From Bacillota bacterium (GTDB lineage: Bacteria > Bacillota > Clostridia > Christensenellales > UMGS416), in assembly GCA_023422005.1 (NCBI GenBank), contig JAEZSC010000123.1:1-18254 (forward strand): DNA of 18,254 nucleotides. Direction: 5' to 3'. Positions 1-6,661 of the stretch are shown here, piece by piece. The notes under the pieces were generated by a model. The model ran no database searches, was not told the origin of the DNA, and saw nothing but the letters and a program-made list of their open reading frames with translations. A program made the translations under genes and the position numbers. How positions within the stretch are numbered: the first letter of the stretch is position 1; every line of letters starts with the position of its first letter.

Positions 1-221
1 TGGACAAAGCCATGGGATATTTCTTTGGAACGTGGCTGCCCAACAAAAAGCTCGCGTCTACGAGCTGCGTGGAGCTGTATGACGAGCGCTGCCTGCGCTG
101 GCACCCGAAATACAGCCTCTCGGAGGATGTGCCCCACCTGTTGCCGCGGGAGCCGCGATTGTCGCAGTGGAGCGGGCCGGAGATGGAGATTCAGGTCGGT
201 ATTCCGTCACCTCAGTCCTGA
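1..221 (+). CDS. C-terminal end of a probable effector-binding (GyrI-like/AraC C-terminal) domain protein, partial
   Basis: The reading frame is open from the first base to a TGA at 219-221, and no ribosome binding site precedes the internal ATG at 12, so this is most likely the tail of a gene that starts outside the window. About 72 residues are visible. The pattern FFGTWLPNKK, then VELYDERCLRW, then MEIQVGIP just before the end resembles the last strands of GyrI-like small-molecule-binding domains, where an aromatic-x-x-WLP helix end is followed by a (F/V)E-x-Y strand and a final I-x-(I/V)P strand. Such domains form the C-terminal half of many AraC- and MerR-type regulators or stand alone. 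The DNA-binding part, if any, is not in view. The family call rests on pattern memory only. Confidence 0.5.
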   Translation, partial: DKAMGYFFGTWLPNKKLASTSCVELYDERCLRWHPKYSLSEDVPHLLPREPRLSQWSGPEMEIQVGIPSPQS

Positions 222-249
222 GCTCCTCGATTGCGCACCGCCTTCTTGC

Positions 250-278
250 GCATGAAAGTTTCTGCGACAGCCATACTA
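250..278 (+). promoter_or_regulatory. Candidate sigma-G (forespore) promoter of the 63-aa gene
   Basis: GCATG at 250-254, a 17-base spacer and CATACTA at 272-278 fit the sigma-G pattern GHATR - N17-18 - CATNNTA. The predicted start near 285 leaves a leader of about 25 bases with a purine-rich ribosome binding site before the ATG at 310. The match was found by eye. The spacing is right, but the motif is short. Confidence 0.45.
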
Positions 279-309
279 ACGCGGAAAAAGTTCGCAGGGA
301 GGGCGGGGC

Positions 310-501
310 ATGGACACGACACAATCACAGGCAATGCAATCGCAATTGAGGATCGCGCACGACAAGCTCATGCAGGCACAACAGAAAATAAACAACGCGG
401 ATCTCGCGGAGCAAAAGCTCCTGCAGCAAGCGTTGGACGCCGTGAACGCCGCGCAAACGGCCTTGCAGGGCATGGCGCAGTATACCTACATGAACGAGTG
501 A
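310..501 (+). CDS. Small helical Gln/Ala-rich protein, unknown function (possible spore protein)
   Basis: This 63-residue protein has no signal peptide, membrane segment or cysteine. Almost all of it should be alpha-helical, with Gln, Ala, Leu, Lys and Asn dominating and an aromatic end (QYTYMNE). Heptad-like spacing of Leu, Ile and Ala (LRIAHDKLMQAQQKI, then LLQQALDAVNAAQTAL) suggests a two-helix hairpin or coiled coil. A strong purine-rich ribosome binding site, GGGAGGGCGGG, sits just before the ATG. A strong bidirectional terminator follows 22 bases after the stop, so it is a single-gene transcript. The upstream element fits a forespore sigma-G promoter, which would make this a small spore protein. 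It does not show the signature of alpha/beta-type small acid-soluble proteins. I do not recognise the family. Confidence 0.7.
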   Translation: MDTTQSQAMQSQLRIAHDKLMQAQQKINNADLAEQKLLQQALDAVNAAQTALQGMAQYTYMNE

Positions 502-523
502 TGCGTATACCTCCAGATACGAC

Positions 524-556
524 AAAAGGCTGTGGAACGAAACTCCACAGCCTTTT
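524..556. terminator. Bidirectional Rho-independent terminator
   Basis: A perfect 13-bp inverted repeat (524-536 with 544-556) encloses a 7-base loop. The stem starts with AAAA and ends with TTTT, so the hairpin has a U-rich 3' side on either strand. It lies between the converging 63-aa gene (plus) and rsgI (minus) and should end both. Confidence 0.85.
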
Positions 557-583
557 GCTTGTTTGTACAGCACGTGTGCGGGG

Positions 584-2356
584 CTAAGGCATGGTCAGCG
601 CTACATCCGGCGAATAGATCTTCCCGTCGGAAAACACATAAGTGATGGCCACATAGAACGTCTGCCCCGATTCGAACATGCCGGAGATGTCCGCCTGGGC
701 ACTGCCGGTCTCCAGGTTGGGGGTGTACGTAACATAGCCGTCCTCGGGATACTTGGGGTCGGGGTGCGACGAAACGACGACCTTGTAGTATTGGAAGCCC
801 TCATAGGTACGGCCTTTGTATGTCACATCGCAGGCGGGCAGCCTCGCCCACTTGGCGCTCAGCGTTGTGCCTGCTATGGAAGCCCGGCAGCTCGGGCCGA
901 TGAAAGCGGCAACGGGTTCCGGCGTACAAGTAGGTTCCGGCGTACAAGTGGGTTCCGGTGTACAGGTGGGTTCGGGCGTGCAGGTTGGCGCCGGCGTGCA
1001 GGTCTCACCGGGTAGCGGAGGAATGGTCACCCTGACGGTGGAGCCATATTTCTTGCCGTCCTCATACACATAGGTCACGCTGATGTAGTAGGATTTGCCG
1101 GCTTGCAGCTCGCCGCCCACATCGCCGCCATTGTAGCAGTCGCCGGCCCTGGCGGTGCAGTGGGTGTCGTCCGGATTGGAAATGGCGTACAGATAGCCGT
1201 TATCGGGATAGCGGGGTGTGGCGTCGCCCCTGGATAACACGACCTTGTAGTACAGGAACCCGTCGGTCCGGCGGGTCTTGTCCCAACTGATGGAGACGCG
1301 GCCCTCGCTGACCCTGGCAGAGACCTTGTACGAATCATTGATGGCGGTGGGCTTGGGTGTCCGAGAGGGTTTGGGTGTTGCGGTGGGCTGGGGCGTGTTT
1401 GTGGGTGTGGGTGTGGGTTCGGGCGTACTTGTTGGTGCGATTGTGACCGTGGGCTCCGGTGTGACGGTGGGGGTGGGAGTGCCGTCGGGTGTCGCGGTTG
1501 GCTCATCTGTCGCCGTAGGATAAGGGGAGGGTGTTTCAGCGGGTGCCGCGCTGGCTTCAGGCGTCTGCGAGGGCTCCGGCGTCACGACGGGCATGTCTTC
1601 CTTGACGTCGCCCAGCTTGATCAGCAGATCCGCAATGCTGCTGCTGCGCAGCTCATCGTCGTCCATATCGATGTGGTATTTGCGGGCGAACTCGCCCAGC
1701 AGCTCACGCCCCAGCGAAAGCCCGCTGCTCTGGGCCTTTTCTCGCAGGCCGCTGTCGTCCACATAGAGCGCCAGCACTTCCGTAGCGGAACCCTCGCTGT
1801 TCAGGCCGCCCAGCAGCGCCTCCAGCCGGTCGCGGTATTGGGCGCGGTGGCTGCTCACGTCGCGGTCACCGTCATTTAGAATGCCCGCTACCAGCACGAC
1901 GCTGCGGCTGTCGCTGAGGTAACCCATCGATCGTGCCTGCCCGATCAGCTGGTTCACCGCTTCTCTGGCGGGCTTTCCCTGCACGGAAACCTCTTGAAGC
2001 AGTTGCTTGGCGTCGCCATTGAGGGCTGTGGCGTCCAGCACCCGGTCGGCAGCATCCACCCGCAGCTGCACGCTGGGGTTGATGTCTACGGTCAGATAGG
2101 CCGTGCAGCCCTGGGAGAACAGCTTCTGCGCGAACCCGCCCACGCCGGCCACCGCCACGAGCAGCAGCGCAGCTGCCAGCGTTACAAAGGGCAGCACCTT
2201 GGCGGCTTTTGCGGCCATAAGGTCCTTGCGCGCAAAAACAATCTGCTGGCCGACGAACAGATCAGGGCGGTTCTTGATGCGCACGACATCGCCATCCACG
2301 GTGAAGACCAGCGCCTGCTTGCGCTCTATTTCCATAACGGTACCCAAAGGAATCAT
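584..2356 (-). CDS. rsgI: Anti-sigma-I factor RsgI with duplicated extracellular domain
   Basis: This 590-residue membrane protein should hold sigma-I at the membrane and release it on an outside signal. Residues 1-45 are the cytoplasmic RsgI N-terminal domain (MIPLGTVMEIERKQALVFT start). A membrane helix spans about 54-74. The extracellular region starts with AYLTVDINPSVQL. N93-P94 is the position where Clostridium RsgI proteins are known to cut themselves. A Pro/Thr linker (about 258-338), a beta-sandwich-like domain (about 339-447), a second linker of TCTPEP units (452-482) and a diverged copy of the same domain (483-590) follow. The shared blocks include F-x-YYKVV, the (R/K)YP-x-(N/D)GY strand and (S/T)YYI-x-(V)TYV-like strands. 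The frame stays open 86 codons further upstream, but the ATG at 2356 overlaps the sigI stop (ATGA) and fits the family start. I do not know the ligand of the end domains; a glycan is an inference from the neighbouring glycosidase. Confidence 0.88.
   Translation of the reverse strand: MIPLGTVMEIERKQALVFTVDGDVVRIKNRPDLFVGQQIVFARKDLMAAKAAKVLPFVTLAAALLLVAVAGVGGFAQKLFSQGCTAYLTVDINPSVQLRVDAADRVLDATALNGDAKQLLQEVSVQGKPAREAVNQLIGQARSMGYLSDSRSVVLVAGILNDGDRDVSSHRAQYRDRLEALLGGLNSEGSATEVLALYVDDSGLREKAQSSGLSLGRELLGEFARKYHIDMDDDELRSSSIADLLIKLGDVKEDMPVVTPEPSQTPEASAAPAETPSPYPTATDEPTATPDGTPTPTVTPEPTVTIAPTSTPEPTPTPTNTPQPTATPKPSRTPKPTAINDSYKVSARVSEGRVSISWDKTRRTDGFLYYKVVLSRGDATPRYPDNGYLYAISNPDDTHCTARAGDCYNGGDVGGELQAGKSYYISVTYVYEDGKKYGSTVRVTIPPLPGETCTPAPTCTPEPTCTPEPTCTPEPTCTPEPVAAFIGPSCRASIAGTTLSAKWARLPACDVTYKGRTYEGFQYYKVVVSSHPDPKYPEDGYVTYTPNLETGSAQADISGMFESGQTFYVAITYVFSDGKIYSPDVALTMP
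915..1004 (-). repeat. Five tandem 18-bp repeats encoding a Cys-containing Pro/Thr linker
   Basis: Units begin at 915, 933, 951, 969 and 987, each 18 bases, with a few third-position differences. On the minus strand they encode TCTPEP (first unit TCTPAP) in the second linker of RsgI. The in-frame period means copy-number changes would lengthen or shorten the linker without a frameshift. Confidence 0.9.
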
Positions 2357-3099
2357 CGGTCCAACGCTCCTTCTTCGATGAAGTTGATGTAACTCTTGAT
2401 GATCTCCATGCGGCTTGTCAGCGCAACATAGATCGCGATGATGTATTTGCGGTTGTTTTCCACGGCCTTGCGGCCCACAGCCACGGTATCCAGTATGGAT
2501 ACGATGGGCAGCTGGCCGGTGTGCTCCAGCTTGGCGGCGATGGCCGGCGTCGCGGCGATCTTCCTGGCCAGGCGCACGCACATGGCTCGGGTGTCGATGT
2601 GTTTGGGTGCGCACTGCACCAGATCAGCCAGCCGTATGCCAAAGTGAGCCAGACGGCGGCTGAAGTCCTCGATCTCCTCCTTGATTTCCAGGTTGTCCTG
2701 CAGCATCGTCGGGTGCCGCTCCACAGCCCGCGCCACAACGTGCTCGTCCCCCTGGGTCTCAAAATAGGTGAATGGATAGGTATGGTTGTGCTTACGGACC
2801 CGGCGCAGGTGGTCGATGATCCTGTGATTGATGACCAGGTCGCTCCAGGATAGAAACCCGCGCCGGCGCTTCGGGTCATAACGGTCGATGGCTTCATTGA
2901 AGGCGTCCAGCGCTATGCCGTATTCATCGGCATCCTGGGCAGGCTTTCCGGTGAGACGGGCTGTAATCGCGGCGATGTAGGGCTGATATTGTGTGATAAA
3001 GAGGTTGCGCAGCTCCTCCGAGCCATGCTGTATGCGCAGTACCGTTTCTTCCGGGCTCATCTGGGGAGGCTGGTTGCTTACTAATTCGACAGCTTGCAT
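2353..3099 (-). CDS. sigI: RNA polymerase sigma-I factor
   Basis: SigI is an alternative sigma factor that in Clostridia controls cellulase and other carbohydrate-active genes and in Bacillus responds to heat and wall stress. The 248-residue product has the family layout. An N-terminal region-2 segment contains ITQYQPYIAAITARLTGK and the FLSWSDLVINHRIIDHLRR block. A C-terminal SigI-specific domain ends in VGRKAVENNRKYIIAIYVAL and KSYINFIEE. The frame is open further upstream, to 3357, but the ATG at 3099 has an AAGGAG ribosome binding site 7 bases before it, and the protein from there has the usual SigI length. The stop overlaps the rsgI start by four bases, which suggests translational coupling. 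It is separated from the upstream GH3 gene by a terminator and has a candidate sigma-I promoter of its own. Confidence 0.9.
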   Translation of the reverse strand: MQAVELVSNQPPQMSPEETVLRIQHGSEELRNLFITQYQPYIAAITARLTGKPAQDADEYGIALDAFNEAIDRYDPKRRRGFLSWSDLVINHRIIDHLRRVRKHNHTYPFTYFETQGDEHVVARAVERHPTMLQDNLEIKEEIEDFSRRLAHFGIRLADLVQCAPKHIDTRAMCVRLARKIAATPAIAAKLEHTGQLPIVSILDTVAVGRKAVENNRKYIIAIYVALTSRMEIIKSYINFIEEGALDR

Positions 3100-3139
3100 C
3101 GCGTTTGCTCCTTGTCCTTTGTGGCACCACGTCATATCA

Positions 3140-3169
3140 TACGGAAACCGGCATTTTTTTGAGGGGATA
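3140..3169 (-). promoter_or_regulatory. Candidate sigma-I (autoregulatory) promoter of sigI-rsgI
   Basis: Read on the minus strand, TATCCCCTCAAAAAAA is followed, 19 bases after the CCCC, by CGTA. Sigma-I promoters are described with a C-rich -35 (an A/C block followed by A's) and a CGWA -10, and sigI operons are usually self-activated. The element sits about 40 bases before the sigI start. The match is suggestive, not exact, and the spacing rule is from memory. Confidence 0.35.
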
Positions 3170-3192
3170 GGGAGGTAAGAAGAGAGGTCAGA

Positions 3193-3229
3193 TAAAAAAT
3201 ACCCCTTTTCCGGAAGCGGAAAAGGGGTA
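3193..3229 (-). terminator. Rho-independent terminator of the GH3 gene
   Basis: On the minus strand a perfect 12-bp stem (3229-3218 with 3211-3200, arms TACCCCTTTTCC and its complement) has a 6-base loop and is followed at once by six T's. It lies 24 bases past the GH3 stop codon. Confidence 0.9.
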
Positions 3230-3253
3230 GCAGGCATTTGTTTGGCGATCAAA

Positions 3254-5407
3254 TCAATATTCCATCTCCAGCGCCTGGCCCACGACGGTGAAGCTGCCCT
3301 CCAGCGGGCGGCGGCCCATGAGCGCAGCGGAGCGCTCGTCGGGTTGGCTGCCGCCAACGAAGGCGGTGAAGCTGCCCGGCTCCAGCACCGTGCGCCCGTC
3401 GTCGGTGATCACGCACAGGCGGCGCGCCGGCACGGTGAAGACGACCTCGCGCCTCTCTTCGCTCTGCAGCTCCACGCGCAGGAAGTCCACCAACTGCCAA
3501 CGAGGCGTGCGGGTGGAAGCCTCGTCGTCGCGCAGATAGAGCTGCACGACCTCGGCACCGGCGCGCTTGCCGGTGTTCTTCACCTTGGCGGAAATCGTCA
3601 CGCTGTCACTGGCGCTGACGGTTTCAGGTATCTTCAAGCCGCAATACTCAAAACTCGTGTAGGAAAGGCCATATCCGAAGGGATATATAGGCTCGCTGCG
3701 GAAGAAGCGATAGGTGCGGTTGTCCATGGAATAATCGCGGAAGTCGGGCAGATCGCTGTCACTGCGATAGAATGTAAGCGGCAGGCGGCCTGAGGGGTTG
3801 CACTGGCCCAGCAGCGCCTCAGCGATGGCCAGGCCGCCGAACTGGCCGGGGTACCAGGCCTGCAGGATGGCTGCGGCGCGGCCTTCAAATGGCGTCATAT
3901 CCACGGGGCTTCCGGCCATCATCACGAGGATCACAGGCTTGCCCATCGAGTGCACGGCATCGAAGAGCCGCAACTGCATGTCGTGCAGCGCCATGGCGCT
4001 CTTGTCGCCGCCGGTGGGGCCCTCTTCGCCCTCGTAGCGCTCATCCAGGCCCAGCGCCAGCACGACGAACTCGGCGCGTTGCGCGGCGGCCATGGCCTCG
4101 GCCAGCCCCCAACCGGGTTCCTCGCCCCAGCCGCCTTCCGGCGCCTCTCCGTTGTGCATGCAGCCCTGGGCATACCACACCCGGCTGTCGGGGAGCAGAG
4201 AGCGGACACCTTCCAGAACCGTATATTCCTCAGCGGCGGTGCCGTAGTAGTTGCCCCACAGCGCCCTGCGGTTGTTGGCGTTGGGGCCGATCACGGCGAC
4301 GTTGCGTATCGGGCGCGAGGCGTCCAGCGGCAGGATGCCGCTGTTGTGCAGCAGCACCAGGCTGCGGCGGGCCATCTCCTGGCTGAGCTCCAGATGGCGT
4401 ACGCAGCCCACCTGTTCATAGGGGATCTGCGCGTAGGGCACGGTCTTTTCGTCGTCGAACATCCCGAGCTTCATGCGCGCCAGCATCAGCCGGCGCACGC
4501 AGCGGTCAATGTCTTGCTCGCTCAGCAGGCCGCGCTGCACGGCGTCCAGAAGCTTGTGGAATGTTTGGCCGCAATTGAGGTCACAGCCGGTCTTTATGGC
4601 CAGCGCCGCCGATTCCGCCGCGTCGGCGGTGATATGGTGGTGCTGGTGGAAGTCGTCGATGGCGGCGCAGTCGCTCACGTAATAGCCCTGGAAGCCCCAT
4701 TCGCCGCGCAGCAACTGCTCCATCAGCGTGGGGCTGGCGCAACAGGGCTCGCCGTTGGTGCGGTTGTATGCGCCCATGACCGAGTAGGCTCCGGCCTCCT
4801 GTATGCATTCCTTGAAGGCGGGCAGATAGGTCTCGCGCATGTCTTTGATGCTGGCATGGGCGTCGAAGCTGTGGCGTTCGGATTCCGGGCCGCTGTGCAC
4901 GGCGTAGTGCTTCACCGTGGCCACAGTCTTCAGATATTTGGGGTCGTCGCCCTGCAGCCCGCGCACAAAGGCCTTGCCCATGCGGGCGGTCAGCAGCGGG
5001 TCCTCGCCGTAGGTCTCGTGGCCGCGGCCCCAGCGCGGGTCGCGGAAGATGTTGATGTTGGGCGACCACATCGTCAGGCCCTTGTAGATGCCGCGGTCAT
5101 GGTAGCGAGCGGCCTCATGGTGCTTGGCGCGGGCCTCGTCGCTGATGGCGGTGGCCACGTCCTGCAACAGCTCGTCGTCAAAACTGGCGGCCATGCCGAT
5201 GGCCTGGGGGAACATCGTTGCCACGCCGGCACGGGCCACGCCATGCAGGCATTCGTTCCACCAGTTGTATTCCGGAATGCCCAGCCGGGGGATGGCCGAG
5301 GACTGGTAAAGGGTTTGGCTGATCTTCTCTTCCAGCGTCATGCGCGCCACAAGGTCGTCGGCGCGCTCCTCAAAGCTCAGCGATGGGTCCAGATAACGCT
5401 CGGGCAT
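3254..5407 (-). CDS. Glycoside hydrolase family 3, beta-xylosidase/beta-glucosidase type
   Basis: GH3 enzymes release single sugars from the non-reducing ends of beta-linked oligosaccharides by a retaining mechanism. The 717-residue protein has the full three-part layout. These are a TIM-barrel domain (about 15-300), an alpha/beta sandwich domain (about 345-580) and a C-terminal fibronectin-III-like domain (about 590-690). WWNECLHGVARAG (49-61), KHYAVHSGPESERHSFDA (166-183) and YYVSDCAAI (242-250) are typical of the xylosidase/arabinofuranosidase branch. D246 in SDC is the expected nucleophile. The acid/base is probably one of E459, E461 or E462 in LDERYEGEEG. There is no signal peptide, so the enzyme should act in the cytoplasm on imported oligosaccharides. 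The ATG at 5407 follows AAGGAGGA. The exact substrate cannot be read from the sequence. Confidence 0.92.
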   Translation of the reverse strand: MPERYLDPSLSFEERADDLVARMTLEEKISQTLYQSSAIPRLGIPEYNWWNECLHGVARAGVATMFPQAIGMAASFDDELLQDVATAISDEARAKHHEAARYHDRGIYKGLTMWSPNINIFRDPRWGRGHETYGEDPLLTARMGKAFVRGLQGDDPKYLKTVATVKHYAVHSGPESERHSFDAHASIKDMRETYLPAFKECIQEAGAYSVMGAYNRTNGEPCCASPTLMEQLLRGEWGFQGYYVSDCAAIDDFHQHHHITADAAESAALAIKTGCDLNCGQTFHKLLDAVQRGLLSEQDIDRCVRRLMLARMKLGMFDDEKTVPYAQIPYEQVGCVRHLELSQEMARRSLVLLHNSGILPLDASRPIRNVAVIGPNANNRRALWGNYYGTAAEEYTVLEGVRSLLPDSRVWYAQGCMHNGEAPEGGWGEEPGWGLAEAMAAAQRAEFVVLALGLDERYEGEEGPTGGDKSAMALHDMQLRLFDAVHSMGKPVILVMMAGSPVDMTPFEGRAAAILQAWYPGQFGGLAIAEALLGQCNPSGRLPLTFYRSDSDLPDFRDYSMDNRTYRFFRSEPIYPFGYGLSYTSFEYCGLKIPETVSASDSVTISAKVKNTGKRAGAEVVQLYLRDDEASTRTPRWQLVDFLRVELQSEERREVVFTVPARRLCVITDDGRTVLEPGSFTAFVGGSQPDERSAALMGRRPLEGSFTVVGQALEMEY

Positions 5408-5484
5408 GGTGATTCCTCCTTGGTTGCATAGGCGAGCAGCAGACGCAGTCTGCGGTCAATTTGGTTTACGGATATTACTTCCAC

Positions 5485-5513
5485 AATATAGCCGCTTATT
5501 CAGCGGTTGGCAA
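5485..5513 (-). promoter_or_regulatory. Sigma-A-type promoter of the GH3 gene
   Basis: On the minus strand TTGCCA (5513-5508) is separated by exactly 17 bases from TATATT (5490-5485). The start would fall about 70 bases before the GH3 ATG. The spacer contains an inverted repeat, annotated separately. Confidence 0.6.
5492..5506. repeat. Inverted repeat in the GH3 promoter spacer, possible operator
   Basis: CCGCT at 5492-5496 and AGCGG at 5502-5506 form a 5-bp inverted repeat with a 5-base centre, lying wholly between the -35 and -10 of the GH3 promoter. A protein bound there would block RNA polymerase. The arms are short, so chance is possible. Confidence 0.35.
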
Positions 5514-5522
5514 GCGCCTAAA

Positions 5523-5554
5523 GCAGGGTTTGTGCGCTTACGGCAGCGTTTGTG
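5523..5554. promoter_or_regulatory. Direct repeats 20 bp apart, candidate activator site for the GH3 gene
   Basis: GCAGGGTTTGTG at 5523-5534 and GCAGCGTTTGTG at 5543-5554 match at 11 of 12 positions and repeat with a 20-base period, two turns of the helix. They lie just upstream of the GH3 -35 box. AraC-family activators typically bind such tandem sites beside a -35 box. The regulator is not identified here. Confidence 0.45.
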
Positions 5555-5595
5555 TAGATTTTAACAAAGGAATACGGGAATTGGCGCAGGTTCTC

Positions 5596-5624
5596 TTGCT
5601 GGCATACCCATGATAGGATATGAT
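5596..5624 (+). promoter_or_regulatory. Sigma-A-type promoter of the DUF975-like gene
   Basis: TTGCTG (5596-5601), a 17-base spacer and TATGAT (5619-5624) precede the ATG at 5656 by about 30 bases. The ribosome binding site GAGGAGG lies in between. Confidence 0.6.
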
Positions 5625-5655
5625 AGAACCATAATAAGGAAGAGGAGGAATCTAA

Positions 5656-6471
5656 ATGGGAGGTAGAAAGACAGCCGGCGTCGTGTTTTCCGAGGCTTTT
5701 GAACTGATCAAGCGGGAATACAAGTCGCTGTGGATTATCTCGTTGATCATGTATGGTGTGCAGATGGTGCTGGGCATCGTCATGTCCGTGTTCACCGCGC
5801 CATTCCAGTTCTTCAGTGTATTTCTGGGCCCTATGATTGAAAGTGTGACCAGACAGGGTGGCTACTATGGATACGGGGATCTGGAGCAGATCCTGCGGGC
5901 CGTGCTACCCGCCGTGGGCGTTTTCAGCGCGCTCTATCTGGTGATCATCGCGGTTTCGATCATGGTTTCCATCGCCCAAGGCGCGGCGGGCATAGGCGCC
6001 AACAATGCCACATTGCAGCTGGTGGACGGCGGCAAGCCCCGCTTTGACGCCGTGTGGAAGAACTTCGCCCGCAACTGGAAGCGCTATGTAGGCATTGTCG
6101 CTTGGATGACATTGTGGACGACGCTGTGGTCGCTGCTGTTCATCGTGCCCGGTATCGTCAAAGGCTACAGCTATCGCCTGGCGCCCTATCTGGTGCTGGA
6201 GTATCCGGATATGCCCGTGCGCGACGCGCTGCGCAAGTCCATGGAAATGACACAGGGATACAAGGGCAGGCTGTTTTTGCTGGACCTCATCTGTTTTGCG
6301 TTCGGCATACTGTCCCTGTTGGGACTTTGCTTTTTCGTTGTAGGTTACTATGTCATTTTGGTGCTGTGGTTGCTCCCGCTGGCCTACGCGCTGTTCGCCA
6401 TCGCCTATCGCGACATCAAGGCCGCGGCCATCGAAAAAGGCATCCTGCCGGCTTCACAGCCGCTGGTCTAA
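5656..6471 (+). CDS. DUF975-like integral membrane protein
   Basis: The 271-residue product is very hydrophobic, with about five to six membrane segments. They lie near residues 25-50, 85-115, 150-175 and 205-255. The block LLFIVPGIVKGYSYRLAPY, followed by L-x-YPDMPVRDALRKSMEMTQGYKG, is the hallmark of the DUF975 family. It contains the short amphipathic turn IPGI(V/I)K-x-YSY seen across that family and in related membrane domains. Function is unknown; these proteins are often proposed to act in envelope organisation or transport. A strong GAGGAGG ribosome binding site fixes the ATG at 5656. It has its own promoter and a GC-rich hairpin after it, so it is probably monocistronic and divergent from the GH3 gene. 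Confidence 0.8.
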   Translation: MGGRKTAGVVFSEAFELIKREYKSLWIISLIMYGVQMVLGIVMSVFTAPFQFFSVFLGPMIESVTRQGGYYGYGDLEQILRAVLPAVGVFSALYLVIIAVSIMVSIAQGAAGIGANNATLQLVDGGKPRFDAVWKNFARNWKRYVGIVAWMTLWTTLWSLLFIVPGIVKGYSYRLAPYLVLEYPDMPVRDALRKSMEMTQGYKGRLFLLDLICFAFGILSLLGLCFFVVGYYVILVLWLLPLAYALFAIAYRDIKAAAIEKGILPASQPLV

Positions 6472-6499
6472 TCACGTCACGCCACACCAAAGATACAGC

Positions 6500-6531
6500 A
6501 GAGCGCCCGCCAATCCGGCGGGCGCTCTGTT
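6500..6531 (+). terminator. Probable terminator of the DUF975-like gene
   Basis: A perfect 12-bp GC-rich stem (6500-6511 with 6517-6528) has a 5-base loop and sits 29 bases after the stop. Only a short GTT follows, so the U-tract is poor and termination may be partial. Confidence 0.6.
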
Positions 6532-6661
6532 AAGGCGCCAATTCGCTGGTACGACTCTTTTCTGCAATCGCGTTAATGGTGTGATAAGAGAATAGTCTGG
6601 CGGTTTATGTAAATATTTGGTAGAATCGATTTATTCCCCAGCCTGTTCTTAGGGAGCCGCC

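Noticed and set aside
905..1010. 18-bp repeats as a CRISPR array
   Set aside because: The units are gapless with no spacers and encode an in-frame Pro/Thr/Cys linker.
2357..2614. Upstream extension of rsgI by 86 codons
   Set aside because: The extension lies inside sigI in another frame, is rich in Arg/His, and the ATG at 2356 gives the family start and an ATGA coupling.
3100..3357. Upstream extension of sigI by 86 codons
   Set aside because: It would run through the GH3 terminator and into the GH3 gene; the ATG at 3099 has a good ribosome binding site.
3950..5431. A 493-codon open frame on the plus strand across the GH3 gene
   Set aside because: It is antisense to a clearly conserved enzyme, has no recognisable domain or ribosome binding site, and long antisense frames are common in GC-rich coding DNA.
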